64,000 nucleotides of DNA from NCBI GenBank assembly GCA_963565915.1, contig OY751489.1, positions 1,302,001 to 1,366,000 on the forward strand. Reading direction: 5' to 3'. This DNA is from Entoloma clypeatum (lineage: Eukaryota; Basidiomycota; Agaricomycetes; Agaricales; Entolomataceae). The notes beneath the pieces are model-generated. The model ran no database searches. It saw only the letters and a list, made by a program, of their open reading frames with translations, and was not told the DNA's origin. Shown one piece after another: positions 47,566-58,884 of the stretch. The position numbers and the translations under genes are program-made. Numbering within the stretch: position 1 is the first letter of the stretch; every line of letters begins with the position of its first letter.

Positions 47566-49388
47566 TGACAATGAGGTAATGGACGAGGCTTCCCTGTTCC
47601 TGATGGAACACCAAGATTATGATGCCGATACCATGATGGACTTTGATGAGGAATATGAGTATGACAAAGATGAACCTGGAATGTCCAAGCGGACACATTT
47701 CAGTTGGGCAGATGAAGTTGACGATGAGCTTTTTGGAGGTTCATCATGCGACGACCCGAGGTACGTTCTTTCACAAGTTTCACATGAGCACACAATGACA
47801 GAAATACACACCCAGATTTGTGATGAGTCACTAGAACCGGGTCGTAGTTATTTAAAATTACCTGTCATTGCTGCCTCCTTCTTGGAGGAAATTGATGATC
47901 ATTTTGCCTCATGTTTGAAATGTAAGAACAAATCCAAAGATACTAATGATGCCAAGTGGATCATGGATTCCGGCGCTAGTATGCACTTTACCACAGAGAT
48001 GAGTGACTTTGCAACGTATGAAGAAGAGAAATCTGTCCGTACTGCCCAGACTGCGGGCAAAGCAAAGATCTCTATAAAAGGAAGAGGGAGCGTGTTTATC
48101 ACTCACATGATACCATTGCGTCAAGGAAAGCCAAGAAGTCTAACGACTCCGCTTTATCCAGTTCTACACATCCCGGAGCTTTCCACTCGCCTCATGTCAA
48201 TGGGCAAAATTCTTCAAGAATCTGGATTAAATGTCGCTGGCTCAGCTGACAATCTTAGTTTCTTCAAAGATGGAAAGTGTGTACTAAGATGTGAACCTCA
48301 TTTTCCCGGTTCGACAATATACTGGGTAAATACATGCATTGAACAAATCACGCAGCTAAATGCTAGAAATATTGATGTTTATAAAGCCGATTACAGTATT
48401 TGGCATCAGCAGTTTGCACACCCTGGTAAAGATGTCCTGAAAAAGGCACCCGACGCATGTGATGGATTCCCAAGGGACGTCCAATTTCCCCTTAAGGATA
48501 AGCCATGCCATCCCTGTGCAGAAGCGAAGTTGAGGTTGAAAAGCTTCCCTCCTTCATCTTCATGTGCTTCCAGACCCTTTGAGTTGCTCCATTCGGACCT
48601 CAAAGAGTTTCCTGTCACCTCCTATCACAAATTTAAATACTACGTCAGCTTCTTGGATGACTATTCTGGGCATGCTTGGATGGTATTGTTGAAACTCAAA
48701 TCTGATACCTCTGATGCATTCAAAAAGTGGACAACGCTTATGAAAACCCAGTTTAATGCCCAATTTCGCCGATGGCATTTTGATGGAGGGGGAGAGTTCA
48801 AAAAGGAAACTGGGGTAGTAAAATACCTCGAGGATCTTGGAATTGCCGTGGAAATTTCAGCTCCCGATACACCCCAACAAAACGGTTGAGCCGAAAGGAT
48901 TAACTGCACCATTGTAGAGAAAGCACAGGCAATGTGATTTGCCGCCTGCTTACCACAATCATGGTGGGAGTTTTGCGTTTTACACGCCGTGCGTGTCTAT
49001 AATCGCATGCCAATTAAATGACTTTATTGGAAAACACCTTTTGAATCTCTAAAAGGGGAAAAACTGGATGTATCAAATCTCCATGTTTTAGGCTGCGCTG
49101 CCTATGTTTATATTCCTGAAGAATGTCATGTGAATAAATTAAATCCACGTGCGGAGCTTATGACCTTTATGGGTTTTAAACCAGGAATGAAAGCATATCA
49201 GTTTATAAAAACAGTATCTTTATTGGTACTACCGCGATATTCGATGAAACACTCTTTCCAAGGTGTCCGGATACCAAAGTGCCACAACACACACCCATGG
49301 GAAATGAGCCTTCCCATGATGAGTTTCAGGATAACAGAAACCCTGATGACGATGTTGATCACCACTTCGGAGATGGAGATGTTCATTA
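47566..49388 (+). pseudogene. Copia-B protease-integrase
   Basis: An acidic linker (DADTMMDFDEEYEYDKDEPG) is followed by protease KWIMDSGASMHFTTEM near 47965 and integrase WHQQFAHPGKDVL ... CHPCAEAKLR. LHSDLKEFP, FLDDYSGHAWMV and FDGGGEFKKE with QQNG follow. Stops at 48888, 48935 and 49019 all read TGA; at two of these Copia-A has Arg in the same position (QALRFDAC, QRLEWKTP). The frame ends where Gypsy-2 is inserted (TSD TCATT at 49389-49393) and resumes at 56286. Confidence 0.85.
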
Positions 49389-49393
49389 TCATT

Positions 49394-49868
49394 TGTTAAG
49401 AACTGATCGACAAAACGTCGGAGCTACGTCGGACGCGTCGGAAGGTCGGAGGGTCGGGGCGCGTGCAACGTAGGGGCAAGGACTTGGCTTCAACTTGTGT
49501 GTTGCGCCCTCGCTAATATGTTGGTGTCCTTATTTCGGAGGATTGGAGGATCGGAGGTCAGAGGTTGGACTCAAGTTAAGAGTCGGAAAGAGGACGGGAG
49601 GTATGATGTCGAATCTAAGTTGATATTCAAACTGAAGCTAATACACGATTCTACATAAGTTTAAATACTATGTCGGAGGACGTGTGGCTTCGTCGGAGTC
49701 GGATAACGAGTGGCTGTCGGAGATTCTTAACATAAGTAAAATGGTCGGATGTAAGTAATGTACGTAGTAATGAGATTCATAACAGTAAGTATGCATAATA
49801 AGTATTAGTCAAAATGTCGGAGGTGTCGGGATTGGTCGGAAATCGTTGGAATGGATCGGAATGTAACA
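49394..49868 (-). repeat. Gypsy-2 3' LTR
   Basis: 475 bp. By hand count about 17 TCGG motifs on the plus strand and no CCGA, an extreme strand bias (about two expected by chance). Differs from the other LTR by small indels and mainly CpG-related substitutions. Confidence 0.93.
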
Positions 49869-50031
49869 GTATTTCCCCCTTAGGGCCGAACCCCTGAGGC
49901 CTAAGGACCTAGGTGGTCGGTGTGCGTGAACTGCGTCATGTGATGCGTTGGTTGAAAATACCGTCTGAGTGGTTCTTTCTTCTTGTTCCCCCATTCTCTT
50001 TTCGCTTTAACTTTTCCGAAAAAACCTCAAT

Positions 50032-50963
50032 ATGTCGGCAACCGATTTTCAAAAGGAGATGGAGGCGCTGCAGGCTAAGCTTGCAGAGGTGGAGGCGAAA
50101 AAGCGAGCAGCGGAGGAGGAGGCTGCGAGGAAGGCTGAGGAGGAGTGGAGAGCGGAGGAAGAGAGGGCTGCGGAGGTGGCGCGGTTAGCGGAGGAGATGC
50201 GTCGGGCGTCGGAGCTGGCGGCTCAGAAGAGGGCTGATGAAGTGGCCGCTGCGCAAGGCGCATCGAGCAAGGGGTCGGGGGGGGCCGCAGGCGGAGAAGA
50301 AGAAGAAGAAGGTGACAAAGAAAAGGAAGGTAGAGGAGGTGACGGCGACGGTCGGAGAGGGGTCGGGAGTCGGGGTCGGGGTCGGCGCCTGTGATAGGTG
50401 CATTGTGAAGGGCGTCGAATGCGAACGCGATGAGTAAGTTCCTCTTTGGTTCGTCTCTTCTGTTTTAACCTTGTGTTTTTAGGAATAAGTCGTCCTGCAA
50501 AGGTTGTATCAAAGACAAGAAGAAGTGCGAGGTCGGAGCGTCGGAGGGGAAGTCGGAGGTGAAGCGCACGGTGAAGGTGAAGGGAAAAGGGAAAGCGACA
50601 GAGGTCGGAGGGTCGGAGTCGGAGGTGACGCTGTTGAGCGTCTTGAAGGAGATTTTGGTGGAGACGAGGCAGATCCGAAGACTGCTCTCAGCAGTTGAAG
50701 GAACTGTCAACATTGCATACATGCCAGAGGAAGTGGAGGAATCGGAGTCGGAGTCGGAGGGATCGGGAAAGTCGGATGTGAATGAGGAGATAGAGGAGTT
50801 GAGCCTGGAGCAGAGGCTGGTGAAGAAGATCAAGCAAGACGTGTTGAATCGGAAGAGGTTGGATATGCCGGAGCAGTCCGACATGGACATATCGGATGAG
50901 TCAGAGAAGGCGGAGCTGGACAAGGAGGAGGGTCCGTCCAACAAGAAACAACGTACTAAGTAG
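50032..50963 (+). pseudogene. Antisense accessory gene of Gypsy-2: coiled coil, NLS, Zn2Cys6
   Basis: The ATG is at 50032, 164 bp inside the 3' LTR, transcribed against gag-pol. Residues 1-80 form an Ala/Glu/Lys/Arg coiled coil; a basic KKKKKVTKKRK stretch follows. The zinc cluster is CDRC-x6-C, a GTAAGT...TTTTTAG intron (about 50432-50482), then C-x2-C-x6-C (CKGCIKDKKKC). The overall spacing C-x2-C-x6-C-x8-C-x2-C-x6-C matches fungal Zn2Cys6 DNA-binding domains. The C-terminus has a short leucine-containing helix (LLSVLKEILVETRQIRRLL) and an acidic Ser/Glu tail ending KKQRTK. One extra G in the G-run near 50280 shifts the frame in this copy; the Gypsy-1 copy is in frame there. It ends 27 bp from the convergent pol stop. 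Confidence 0.8.
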
Positions 50964-50990
50964 ATAGAATAGTACTTGTTTTTTCTTGTT

Positions 50991-53900
50991 TCAGAGCGAT
51001 GTGAGCGGACCCAGTTTGTTGGGATAAGCGGAGTGAAAGTCGGAGACAAGCTCAGGGGCGTTTTCCAATTCATTGGCTGGTAGCCAAGAGAATTCTTCAT
51101 CAGTGTTTTCATATCCTAACCAACGGACGAAATATAGTAGCTTGCAGCTACGTCGTCGGTCGATCTTTGAGTCGACTATTTCAGCGATCTCGAACTCAAG
51201 TTCTCCGTCAATGTCAATCGGAGGAGGCGGAGGTTGGGTCCGATTCGGAATGGTGTTCGGAGTTGCGGGTTCAAGCATGGAGACATGGTAGACGGGGTGA
51301 ACACCGCGGAATGTGTCGGGGAGTCGGAGGGTCAAGGAGTGTGTGCCGGGTTGTGCAATGATCTCGTATGGTCCCAAGTACTTTTCTGAGAGTTTCTTGG
51401 ATGGGCGTGTTGTGCGGAAGAACTGTGCTTTGACGAAAACCTGTTGTCCGACAGAAAATGTCGGAGGTGCGATCCGATTATTGTTGGAGGACTTCTGGTA
51501 ACGTCGTTGAGCATCGGGGATGGTGGCTTTCAGTTCTTGGTGAAGTTCGTCTAAGTCGGTCACGAAGGATCGGGCTCGGGAAGAGGCGAGGTCTCGTTCT
51601 GGGTGAACAGTAATGTTCGGATGGTAACCCTTGTTAGCAAAGAAGGGAGATATGCCAGTGGTAGCACTAGGTGCATTGTTGTACGCGAACTCCACAATCG
51701 GAAGGAGAGCGGACCAGTTGTCCTGTTGGTAGTTGCAGAATGAGGTGACATGTTCGGGGACGCCGTGTTTAGAGAAGACGTGTAGTATGAAAAGTACGGC
51801 AAGGTCTTCGGAGGTGCAATGAATTGTTGTCGGAATGAAAATACTTTGTTTCGTTAATCGGTCAACGATAACGAGGATTGAATCAAAGTTGTCGGAGGTC
51901 GGAAGGGTCTCGATGAAATCCATTGAGATAGAATTCCAAGGACGTTCGGGGATCGGAAGCTGTTTGAGTAGGCCGTAAGGCTTGTGTCTTTGTGGCTTCG
52001 ATCGCATGCAAGTGGTACATGACTTGCAATAGTGTTTAACGAAATCTCGTATTCCGGGCCAGGTATAATCACGCTGAATGAGACTGAGTGTCCAGCAAGC
52101 ATATGATCGTGCTTGTGCTGTAGGACTCGGAGTCGGAGGTCGTCGGAGTCGGGAACGTATATCCGATCATCATGTTGGAGGAAACCATTGGGGTCGAGAG
52201 ACCAGCGGGGTTTAGGATCTTTAGAAAGAGTGTCGTAAAGAGTGTCGGAAGGGAGTGCTGTGAGTATGTCGTGGTGAAGCTTTTCTGTGTCCATGATAAT
52301 GGTTGCACGGAGGACGGGCTCAAGGAGTTGAGTTGCGCGAACTGAAGCAGAGAGCTGTTCTTGCAAAAAGACTGGTCGGAGGTTGGTCGGATTGATGTCG
52401 ACGTAGTCGCTATTTCCCCCTTTAGGGTAGACATCCCAACGTCTAGTTAGAGAGTCAGGTTTAGTTCCCAATCGGCCGGGGCGGAATCGGATGACGAGGT
52501 TGAACTGAGAAAGGTATTCCGACCATCGGACTTGTCGGCGTGAAAGAACTTTGGTGGTGGCAAAATACTCGAGATTTTTGTGGTCGGTAATGACGTCAAT
52601 CGGAGTACCGGAGCCTTTGAGGTAATGGCGCCAAATTTTAAACGCTTCATAGATGGCAAGAAGTTCCTTATCGTGGGTGTCATAGTTTACTTCGGGGGCC
52701 ATGAAGGTGCGGGAATGGAATGCGACGGGGTGGACTTCATTGTCGGAGGTGACTATCGACAGAATAGCCGCTAGGGCATAGTCGGATGCGTCGGTTTCGA
52801 TAATTATCGGAGAGTCGGGGATCCAGTGTGTCAGGATCGGAGCGGTGGTAAATGCCTTTTTCAGGTCATTAAAAGCGGTTCGAGCGTCGTCGGAGAACAG
52901 CCAAGTGGCATGTTTCCTGGTTAAACGAGTGAGTGGAATAGTGATGTTGGAATAGAATGGAATAAAATGTCGGTAAAAGTTTGCAAAACCTAAAAAGGAC
53001 TGGACGTCCTTCACTCTGCGTGGTTCAGGCCAATCCTGAATAATCTTGACTTTCGCTTCCGACATTTTGAGTCCGTCGGGAGAAAGGATAAATCCAAGAT
53101 ATTCTACAGTTTCAGCAGAGAAGTCACACTTGTCGGCGCGGGCGTAAAGACCATGTTGTCGGAGTCGTCAGAGGACTTCTCGGACATGTTTTTTGTGTTC
53201 CTCGGGGTTGTTGGAGTAGATCAGAATGTCGTCGAGGTAAACGGTAATGCAGTTGTCCAGAAGGTCGGAGAAGATGTCGTTCATAAAGCGTTGAAAGGCT
53301 GCAGGTGCGTTAGACAATCCGAATGGCATGACTAACCATTCAAACGATCCATAGCGAGTGCGGAATGCAGTTTTCCATTCGTCACCTTCAGCGATGCGGA
53401 CTAGGTGGTATGCGTGTCGGAGGTCTATGGTGGTATAAACACGTGCTTTTCTGGCAGTGGCTAAGAGGTCGGAGATGAGCGGAAGTGGGTATCGGTCCTT
53501 CTTCGTGATTTTGTTCAGGCCTCGGTAGTCGACGCATAGTCGGAGTGATCCATCTTTCTTTCGGACGAAGAGGATCGGAGCGCCATGAGGTGAACTTGAA
53601 GGTTTAATAAAACCGATATTGAGATGCTCGTCGATGAAGTCTCGGAGGGATCCAAGTTCGGATTGCGAGAGTGAGTACATCGGACCAATCAGAGGGGAAG
53701 TACCTTCCTCCAAATTGATCTTGAGGTCGTAGGGTCGGTGGGGTGCAAGGGTGTCGGCTTTTTTCTTACTGAATACATCAGCAAAATCGTGGTATTCCTC
53801 AGGTATGCCAGAGAGATCGGGAGCGTCGTCGGAGACGGACGCGGAATTGGCGGAGATGTCGGAGAGGTGAACGCGGAAAGCGTATGCCCCAGGAGCTTTA

Positions 53901-54466
53901 CAAGCATGGAGATATGCGGCTGCATTGACCATGGTAATCTGTGGCGGGTCGGAGGTGTTCGGAGTGAGCGGATTGGAGATGCCCATCGGAGAGGGCGGAC
54001 ACTGCAGAGGTGGCGGAGCTGCCTCAGCAGTCGACGTCGGAGTCGGACTCGGAATGTCGGATAACGTAGAACGGAATAAGATACTGCCCAATACCCAGTC
54101 AATCAACGGATTGTAGCGGGTGAGCCAGTTGTGTCCTAGAACCAAATTACAAGATGAATCGAGGGTTGTCACGTAAAACGCGACGGTCAGAAGTTCACCG
54201 GAAGGAAATCGGAGAGGAAGATCGATAGATTGTGTGATATAAGTATTTGAAGAACCGTCAAAAAGTTTCAAAACCATAGGTGAAGGAATCGGAGTCGGAG
54301 ATAAGTTTAAAGAAGAAATAAATCTGGTATCTGCGAAGCAATGTGTAGAACCAGAATCAATAAGAGTCTTTATCGGAAGAGAATCGGAAAAGGTCGGAGA
54401 TATCAAATCAATACATAGAGAGTTCGGATTTGAGAGAGCGGACACATTGAGTCGGAGGGTTTCCAA
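50991..54466 (-). pseudogene. Gypsy-2 protease-RT-RNase H-integrase-chromodomain
   Basis: Retropepsin [16 protein letters not shown] near 54360. RT: FIKPSSSPHGAPILFVRKKD, CVDYRGLNKITKKDRYPLP, YTTIDLRHAYH and YLDDILIYSN near 53225. A TGA at 53168-53170 follows REVL, where CGA is expected. The RNase H frame has SFLGFANFYRHFIPFYSN, IIETDASDYALAAILS and LIVID-type remnants. A small deletion shifts frame after HDHMLAGH near 52090. Integrase WPGI...HYCKSCTTC, PWNSISMDFIETLPTSDNFD, then VPEHVTS joined straight to FCNYQQDNW by a 146-bp deletion that removes the second Asp and the Glu. The chromodomain near 51100-51220 contains FEIAEIVDSKID and YFVRWLGYENTDEEFSW. Stop at 50993-50991. Confidence 0.9.
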
Positions 54467-54525
54467 AGGTGCACGAAAGGAGTCAACGCAATCCCCAGTA
54501 CGTGCTGGAATCTGAGGACTGCTTA

Positions 54526-55750
54526 CTATTTTTTTGACTCAGTCGTCTTCTCCGATTTGTCCTCAGCTTGGGCCGCGCGGGCCTTTGCTTTGGCGTTAGA
54601 AGATGATTTCTTCGAGCAGTCGGAAGCCCGATGACCAACGTTGCCGCAAAATATGCATAAATTATTGTCAAATCGTCGTTGGCGTTCTTGGGGAGTTAAT
54701 TTCCCATCTTTGCCAAGTTTGTCGGAGAGGGTGGATTTCGGAGAGGTGGGTGACGATTTTTGTTGTTGTTGTAGTTGGGTTTAGACGATGAGGAGTTGTT
54801 GTTGGAGGATGATGAAGTGGGGGTCTGTTTTTTGTCGGATTTGTTGGATTTGTCGGACTTCGGAGTAGATTTGTCGGAGGAGCGCGATTTCTCGCGTTGA
54901 CGTTCCCAGTAGCGAGCATCAATGTTATGGGCCATTACTTTCTACTCGGCGAGAGTCTTTGATTTGGGAAAAGTCCCCAAAACGTCCTTGATGCGTTCCG
55001 CTAAACCGGTATAGTACCGATATCGGAGCGCGCCATCATCCCCTGCGTGCGAGTGGAAAGACGTTTGAAGTCCACGTTGTAACGTAGGATCTTCTGATTG
55101 TCGCGCATCCAAAGGTGATCCAGGCTATCCTCTGCTTCTCCGGTCGGATCGATAGGTCCGAATTTGGATCGGAGGATGTGCACAAAGGCGGACCAGTCGT
55201 CCAACCAGACAGAGTCGTCGTCGGACTCTCCCAAGAGGGTGGGCTCAAACCATTCGAGCGCGGTTCCTCGGAGGTACGACAGAGCGAAACTGACTTTGTT
55301 ATCATCATCGTCAAAGGCGGGGTTGTTTCGGAAATATAGTGTGCATTGTGCGAGGAAACTGGTGAGTTTCCGAGAGTTGGAACCGTCAAAAGTGTCGGGT
55401 TCCTTCGACTTCTTTTTCGGAGTTTTCGGAGTCTCTCTACGTCGGAGCTCCTGCGTCATAAGCATAATTGCTTCGGCAAGGTTTGGAGTTTGCTCGTGAC
55501 GGAAAGGATTGTTATCGTCAAAAGGAGAGGTCGGAGATTTAAAAGGACGGAATTCTTCAGGAATCGGAGGTCCTTGTGTCTGAGGTGTTCGGAGACGAGG
55601 TGTCAGAGATATGGGGTCAGGTTTGGGTGCAGATTCTTCTGCAGGAATATCTTGGAACATATGTAGAAATGTCGCCCTGGTGTCCTGCAGGTTTGAAGCT
55701 TCCGCTGCTGCTGCTGCTGCGCGGAAGTTCTGTGTGTTGCGGGCTGCCAT
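54526..55750 (-). pseudogene. Gypsy-2 Gag
   Basis: ATG 55750 (MAARNTQNFRAAAAAAEASN). Capsid-like region: FDGSNSRKLTSFLAQCTLYF, VSFALSYLRGTALEWFEPTL. A one-base deletion near 55045 shifts the frame relative to Gypsy-1. After LAE an in-frame TAG (also in Gypsy-1) precedes an Asn/Ser-rich stretch. A frame change in CAA repeats then leads to LTPQERQRRFDNN and the CCHC knuckle CIFCGNVGHRASDC near 54620, ending TTESKK. Two lesions shared by both copies imply a common defective ancestor or recoding. Confidence 0.85.
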
Positions 55751-55796
55751 AACTGGGATTTGAAATACGGATAAGCGAGTGGCAGTTTGAATATAC

Positions 55797-56280
55797 TGTT
55801 AAGAACTGATCGACAAAACGTCGGAGCTACGTCGGACGCGTCGGAAGGTCGGAGGGTCGGGGCGCGTGCAACGTAGGGGCAAGGACTTGGCTTCAACTTG
55901 TGTGTTGCGCCCTCGCTAATACGTTGGTGTCCTTATTTCGGAGGATCGGAGGATCGGAGGTCGGAGGTCGGACTCAAGTTAAGAGTCGGAAAGAGGACGG
56001 GAGGTATGATGTTGAATCTAAGTTGATATTCAAACTGAAGCTAATACACGATTCTACATAAGTTTAAATACTATGTTGGAGGACGTGTGGCTTCGTCGGA
56101 GTTGGATAACAAGTGGCTGTCGGAGATTCTTAACATAAGTAAAATGGTCGGATGTAAGTAATGTACGTAGTAATGAGATTCATAACAGTAAGTATGCATA
56201 ATAAGTATTAGTCAAAATGTCGGAGGTGTCGGAGGTGTCGGGATTGGTCAGAAATCGTCGGAATGGATCGGAATGTAACA
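55797..56280 (-). repeat. Gypsy-2 5' LTR
   Basis: 484 bp copy of 49394-49868, ending ...GAATGTAACA followed by TSD TCATT. Confidence 0.93.
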
Positions 56281-56285
56281 TCATT

Positions 56286-57032
56286 CCCACCAGTGTAATC
56301 AGCTGAGCGGAGATGAATCCTCCAATCCCCCTTCTGCTTCAAATGGAAACCAGCGCAACGGCGCTAACGTACCACCTTCAAATCAGGATGACCCTGAGGT
56401 CCAGAACCAGCCAGCAAATCCTCCGCCTGCTGATGTCCCTCGACAACAAAGGAATGCTAACCTGCCTCGATGGGAAGGCAACATTTACGGGGAGCAATGG
56501 CACCCCGTGCAACAACAACACAACATCAATCGCACATGCTCTTGGCGTGAAGCCGTGAATTGAGAGAAACAGCAGCGTGAGCCTTCCCAGCTCCGCAATG
56601 TTCCCCAATCACGACAGGAAGAAGTGGAACCTAGTTTCCCCTTAGCCCCACCTGACGCAGGGCCTAGTGGATCTTCCAGTACTCCTCCTGATGATCCCAA
56701 AGTTCCTGATGACGAACCTTTGGAAGATACGGATGCGGAGAGCTTACTGCGCAAAATGATGAATGATGTGGAGCTAGGTCCAAAAGCATTTAACTTGTAC
56801 CTAGAATGATTAGTTCGGAAACAAGGGGGAGACACGAAACAGATTGCTGAGTTGAACGCGCTACTTACATCAGGTGTTCCTCACTCTGAATCTAATCTCT
56901 CACAGTTCCGTGATATCTGGGAGATGAAGTTTTGCGACATTGCTAAAATGCCGAAAAACCTCCAGGATGAGTGGTTGGACGCATGCCGTAAGGAACTTGA
57001 TAGCATCAAGCGGCGTGATGTCTATGATCCAA
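56286..57032 (+). pseudogene. Copia-B integrase-RT linker
   Basis: The Copia-B frame resumes after Gypsy-2. It encodes Pro/Asn/Gln-rich linker segments (PANPPPADVPRQQRNANLPR), PDDEPLEDTDAESLLRKM and MPKNLQDEWLDACRKELDSI, the start of the RT region. Two in-frame TGAs interrupt it (56560, 56807). It is cut at 57033 by a solo LTR. Confidence 0.75.
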
Positions 57033-57342
57033 TGTTGAAACTTTTCCATCACGTAGATTAGATTAGATTAGATTATATCACGTGACCTTAAAAATCTTTG
57101 ATTACATACTTATTTGGTTGGTACAAACAGTAGTATGGTATATAAGACCAGGAAACTGTCAATATCAACAAGTTGTCTCTTGACTCTTAACCAGCTCCAT
57201 CACTCTTATCAGCCTCAACCGCTCTCACCAGCCTCACCCTCCCAAACCATGTAAGTGGCTAGAACGGTTAAGTAGAGTACTTCCACACTGTAGCTGTGTT
57301 GCTCAGTACGCCTGTGGCTAGCGCCCAGGTGGAACTTCAACA
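57033..57342 (+). repeat. Solo LTR of the Copia-A family in Copia-B
   Basis: 310 bp, TGTTGAAAC ... CTTCAACA. Flanks TCCAA (57028-57032) and TCTAA (57343-57347) form a 5-bp TSD with one mismatch, consistent with later mutation. Confidence 0.88.
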
Positions 57343-57347
57343 TCTAA

Positions 57348-58561
57348 CACCTTTACCGACTGGACGGAAGGCCATCGGATCACGATGGGTCTTCGATATT
57401 AAGACCAATGGCCATAAAAAGGCTCGGCTTGTTGCTCAAGGGTTCTCGCAAATCGAGGGAATCGATTTCGACGAGGTATTCTCTCCCGGCTGGACTTGCA
57501 TGGTGGCATGCCATGGAGAAATCCATGAAGAAACTAGGTTTCTGAAGGGTCATATCTGATGCTGGAATCTTTGTTTTCTATTCCCCGAACGGAACCATCG
57601 TACTAGCAATAATCTATGTCGATGATGCAATGTTCATGGGACCAGACGCTAAGCTTACAACTGTTAAAAGAGCTGAATTCATGGCTATTTGGGAATCTCG
57701 TGATCTAGGTGAACCCACTGAATTCTTGAGAATGTGCATCACACGTACCAAGAATACAATCATGATCGATCAATGTGCCTATTTACAGAAAGTTGTAGAG
57801 AGATTCGGCATGACAAATGCAACAATTGCCAAAACTCCTCTACCTACTGGATACAAGCTGACAGCAAATGCTGGCACTGGCACTGCTGTGCTTCGATCAC
57901 AATTTCAACAGATCATAGGATCTCTGCTATATTTAATGATCGGTACACAACCCAACATTGCCTTTGCCGTGATTATGTTATCACAGTTCTCGGCAAATCC
58001 TACCCAGGAATACATTGATAAAGCGAAGTATATAATCTGCTATCTCGTGGGCACTTCTGATTACCGACTGACCTATTCCGGTGATCAAACTGTGGGCTTA
58101 CATGCCTACACAGATTCTGACTGGGCATCCGATGAAATTAAACGTTGAAGCTGCACCAGCTTGTTCCTGAAGCTTGCAGGTGCTTCTGTAGGCTGGACTT
58201 GTCATCTACAAAAAACCATTGCTCATTCATCTACTGAAGCAGAGTACATGGCCATGTCTGATTGTGGCTGCCAAGTAAAATGGGTAATCCAACTCTTCCA
58301 GGAGATTGGCTTCCTAATGCGGAATGTCCCGATCTATGCTGACAATCATGGCTCAATCTTTATTGGAAACAACCCTGTACAGGAACACCGTACTAAGCAT
58401 ATTGATCTTAGATATCATGTCATCCGAGAATACATCTCTCATGGATTGATCACTGTAGAGTACATTGAAGGCACATCCAATCCCGCGGATATGCTAACTA
58501 AAAATCTTAGTTGGGAACTCTTTGAAAGATGTCACCAACATCTAGGCTTGACATTTTCATA
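57348..58561 (+). pseudogene. Copia-B RT-RNase H
   Basis: [20 protein letters not shown] and [20 protein letters not shown] are followed at 57488 by a deletion that jumps to [18 protein letters not shown]. About 75 codons with the first catalytic RT Asp are lost. YVDDAMFMGPDAKL, LQKVVERFGM and LLYLMIGTQPNIAFAV follow, then RNase H YTDSDWASDEIKR with TGA at 58146-58148 where Copia-A has Arg. HSSTEAEYMAMSDC, DNHGSIFIGNNP and EGTSNPADMLTKNL end at 58561. Inactive. Confidence 0.88.
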
Positions 58562-58588
58562 ATCCGATGTATACACATTGAGGGGGAG

Positions 58589-58879
58589 TGTTGAATGAGT
58601 TCCACTTCCATTAGACGTGCCATGTGCTCAACCCCATGATATACAAATAGTGTACAAATAAGTAGACTGGTATATAAGACTGTCCTTATTCTCTGTGCAA
58701 TATAACGCTCTTACCGAGTAACCCCCACCTGCAAACACCTCTCAAGGTTAGTAGTAGGATTCTCTCTCTATCGTAGATACATGATCCGTAGCACGTAGCA
58801 TAGAGTACACTAGGACTGCAAGACGACACACCCACCGTGATTACCTCTGGTGTTGATGTGATCGTATGCTGTTCCAACA
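58589..58879 (+). repeat. Copia-B 3' LTR
   Basis: 291 bp copy of 45163-45453, preceded by the purine tract GAGGGGGAG and followed by TSD ATGAT. Confidence 0.93.
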
Positions 58880-58884
58880 ATGAT

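Larger units (their letters stand above)
49394..56280 (-). mobile_element. Gypsy-2: complete-length Ty3/Gypsy chromovirus nested in Copia-B
   Basis: 6887 bp bounded by LTRs 49394-49868 and 55797-56280 with a perfect TSD TCATT (49389-49393, 56281-56285). On the minus strand: gag, protease, RT, RNase H, integrase and chromodomain. On the plus strand, between pol and the 3' LTR, is an extra spliced gene. A polypurine tract (AAGGGGGAAATAC on the minus strand) abuts the 3' LTR. Pol has a CGA-to-TGA stop at 53168, a frameshift near the LAGH motif and a 146-bp integrase deletion, so it is not autonomous. TCGGA motifs pervade the plus strand. Confidence 0.95.
45163..58879 (+). mobile_element. Copia-B: old Ty1/Copia element containing Gypsy-2 and two solo LTRs
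   Basis: The 291-bp LTRs (45163-45453, 58589-58879) are flanked by a perfect TSD ATGAT (45158-45162, 58880-58884). Removing Gypsy-2 (49394-56280), the solo LTR at 47119-47560 and the Copia-A-family solo LTR at 57033-57342 with their TSDs leaves a roughly 6-kb element in canonical Copia order. Its coding frame carries repeated CGA-to-TGA stops and an RT deletion. Confidence 0.93.
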
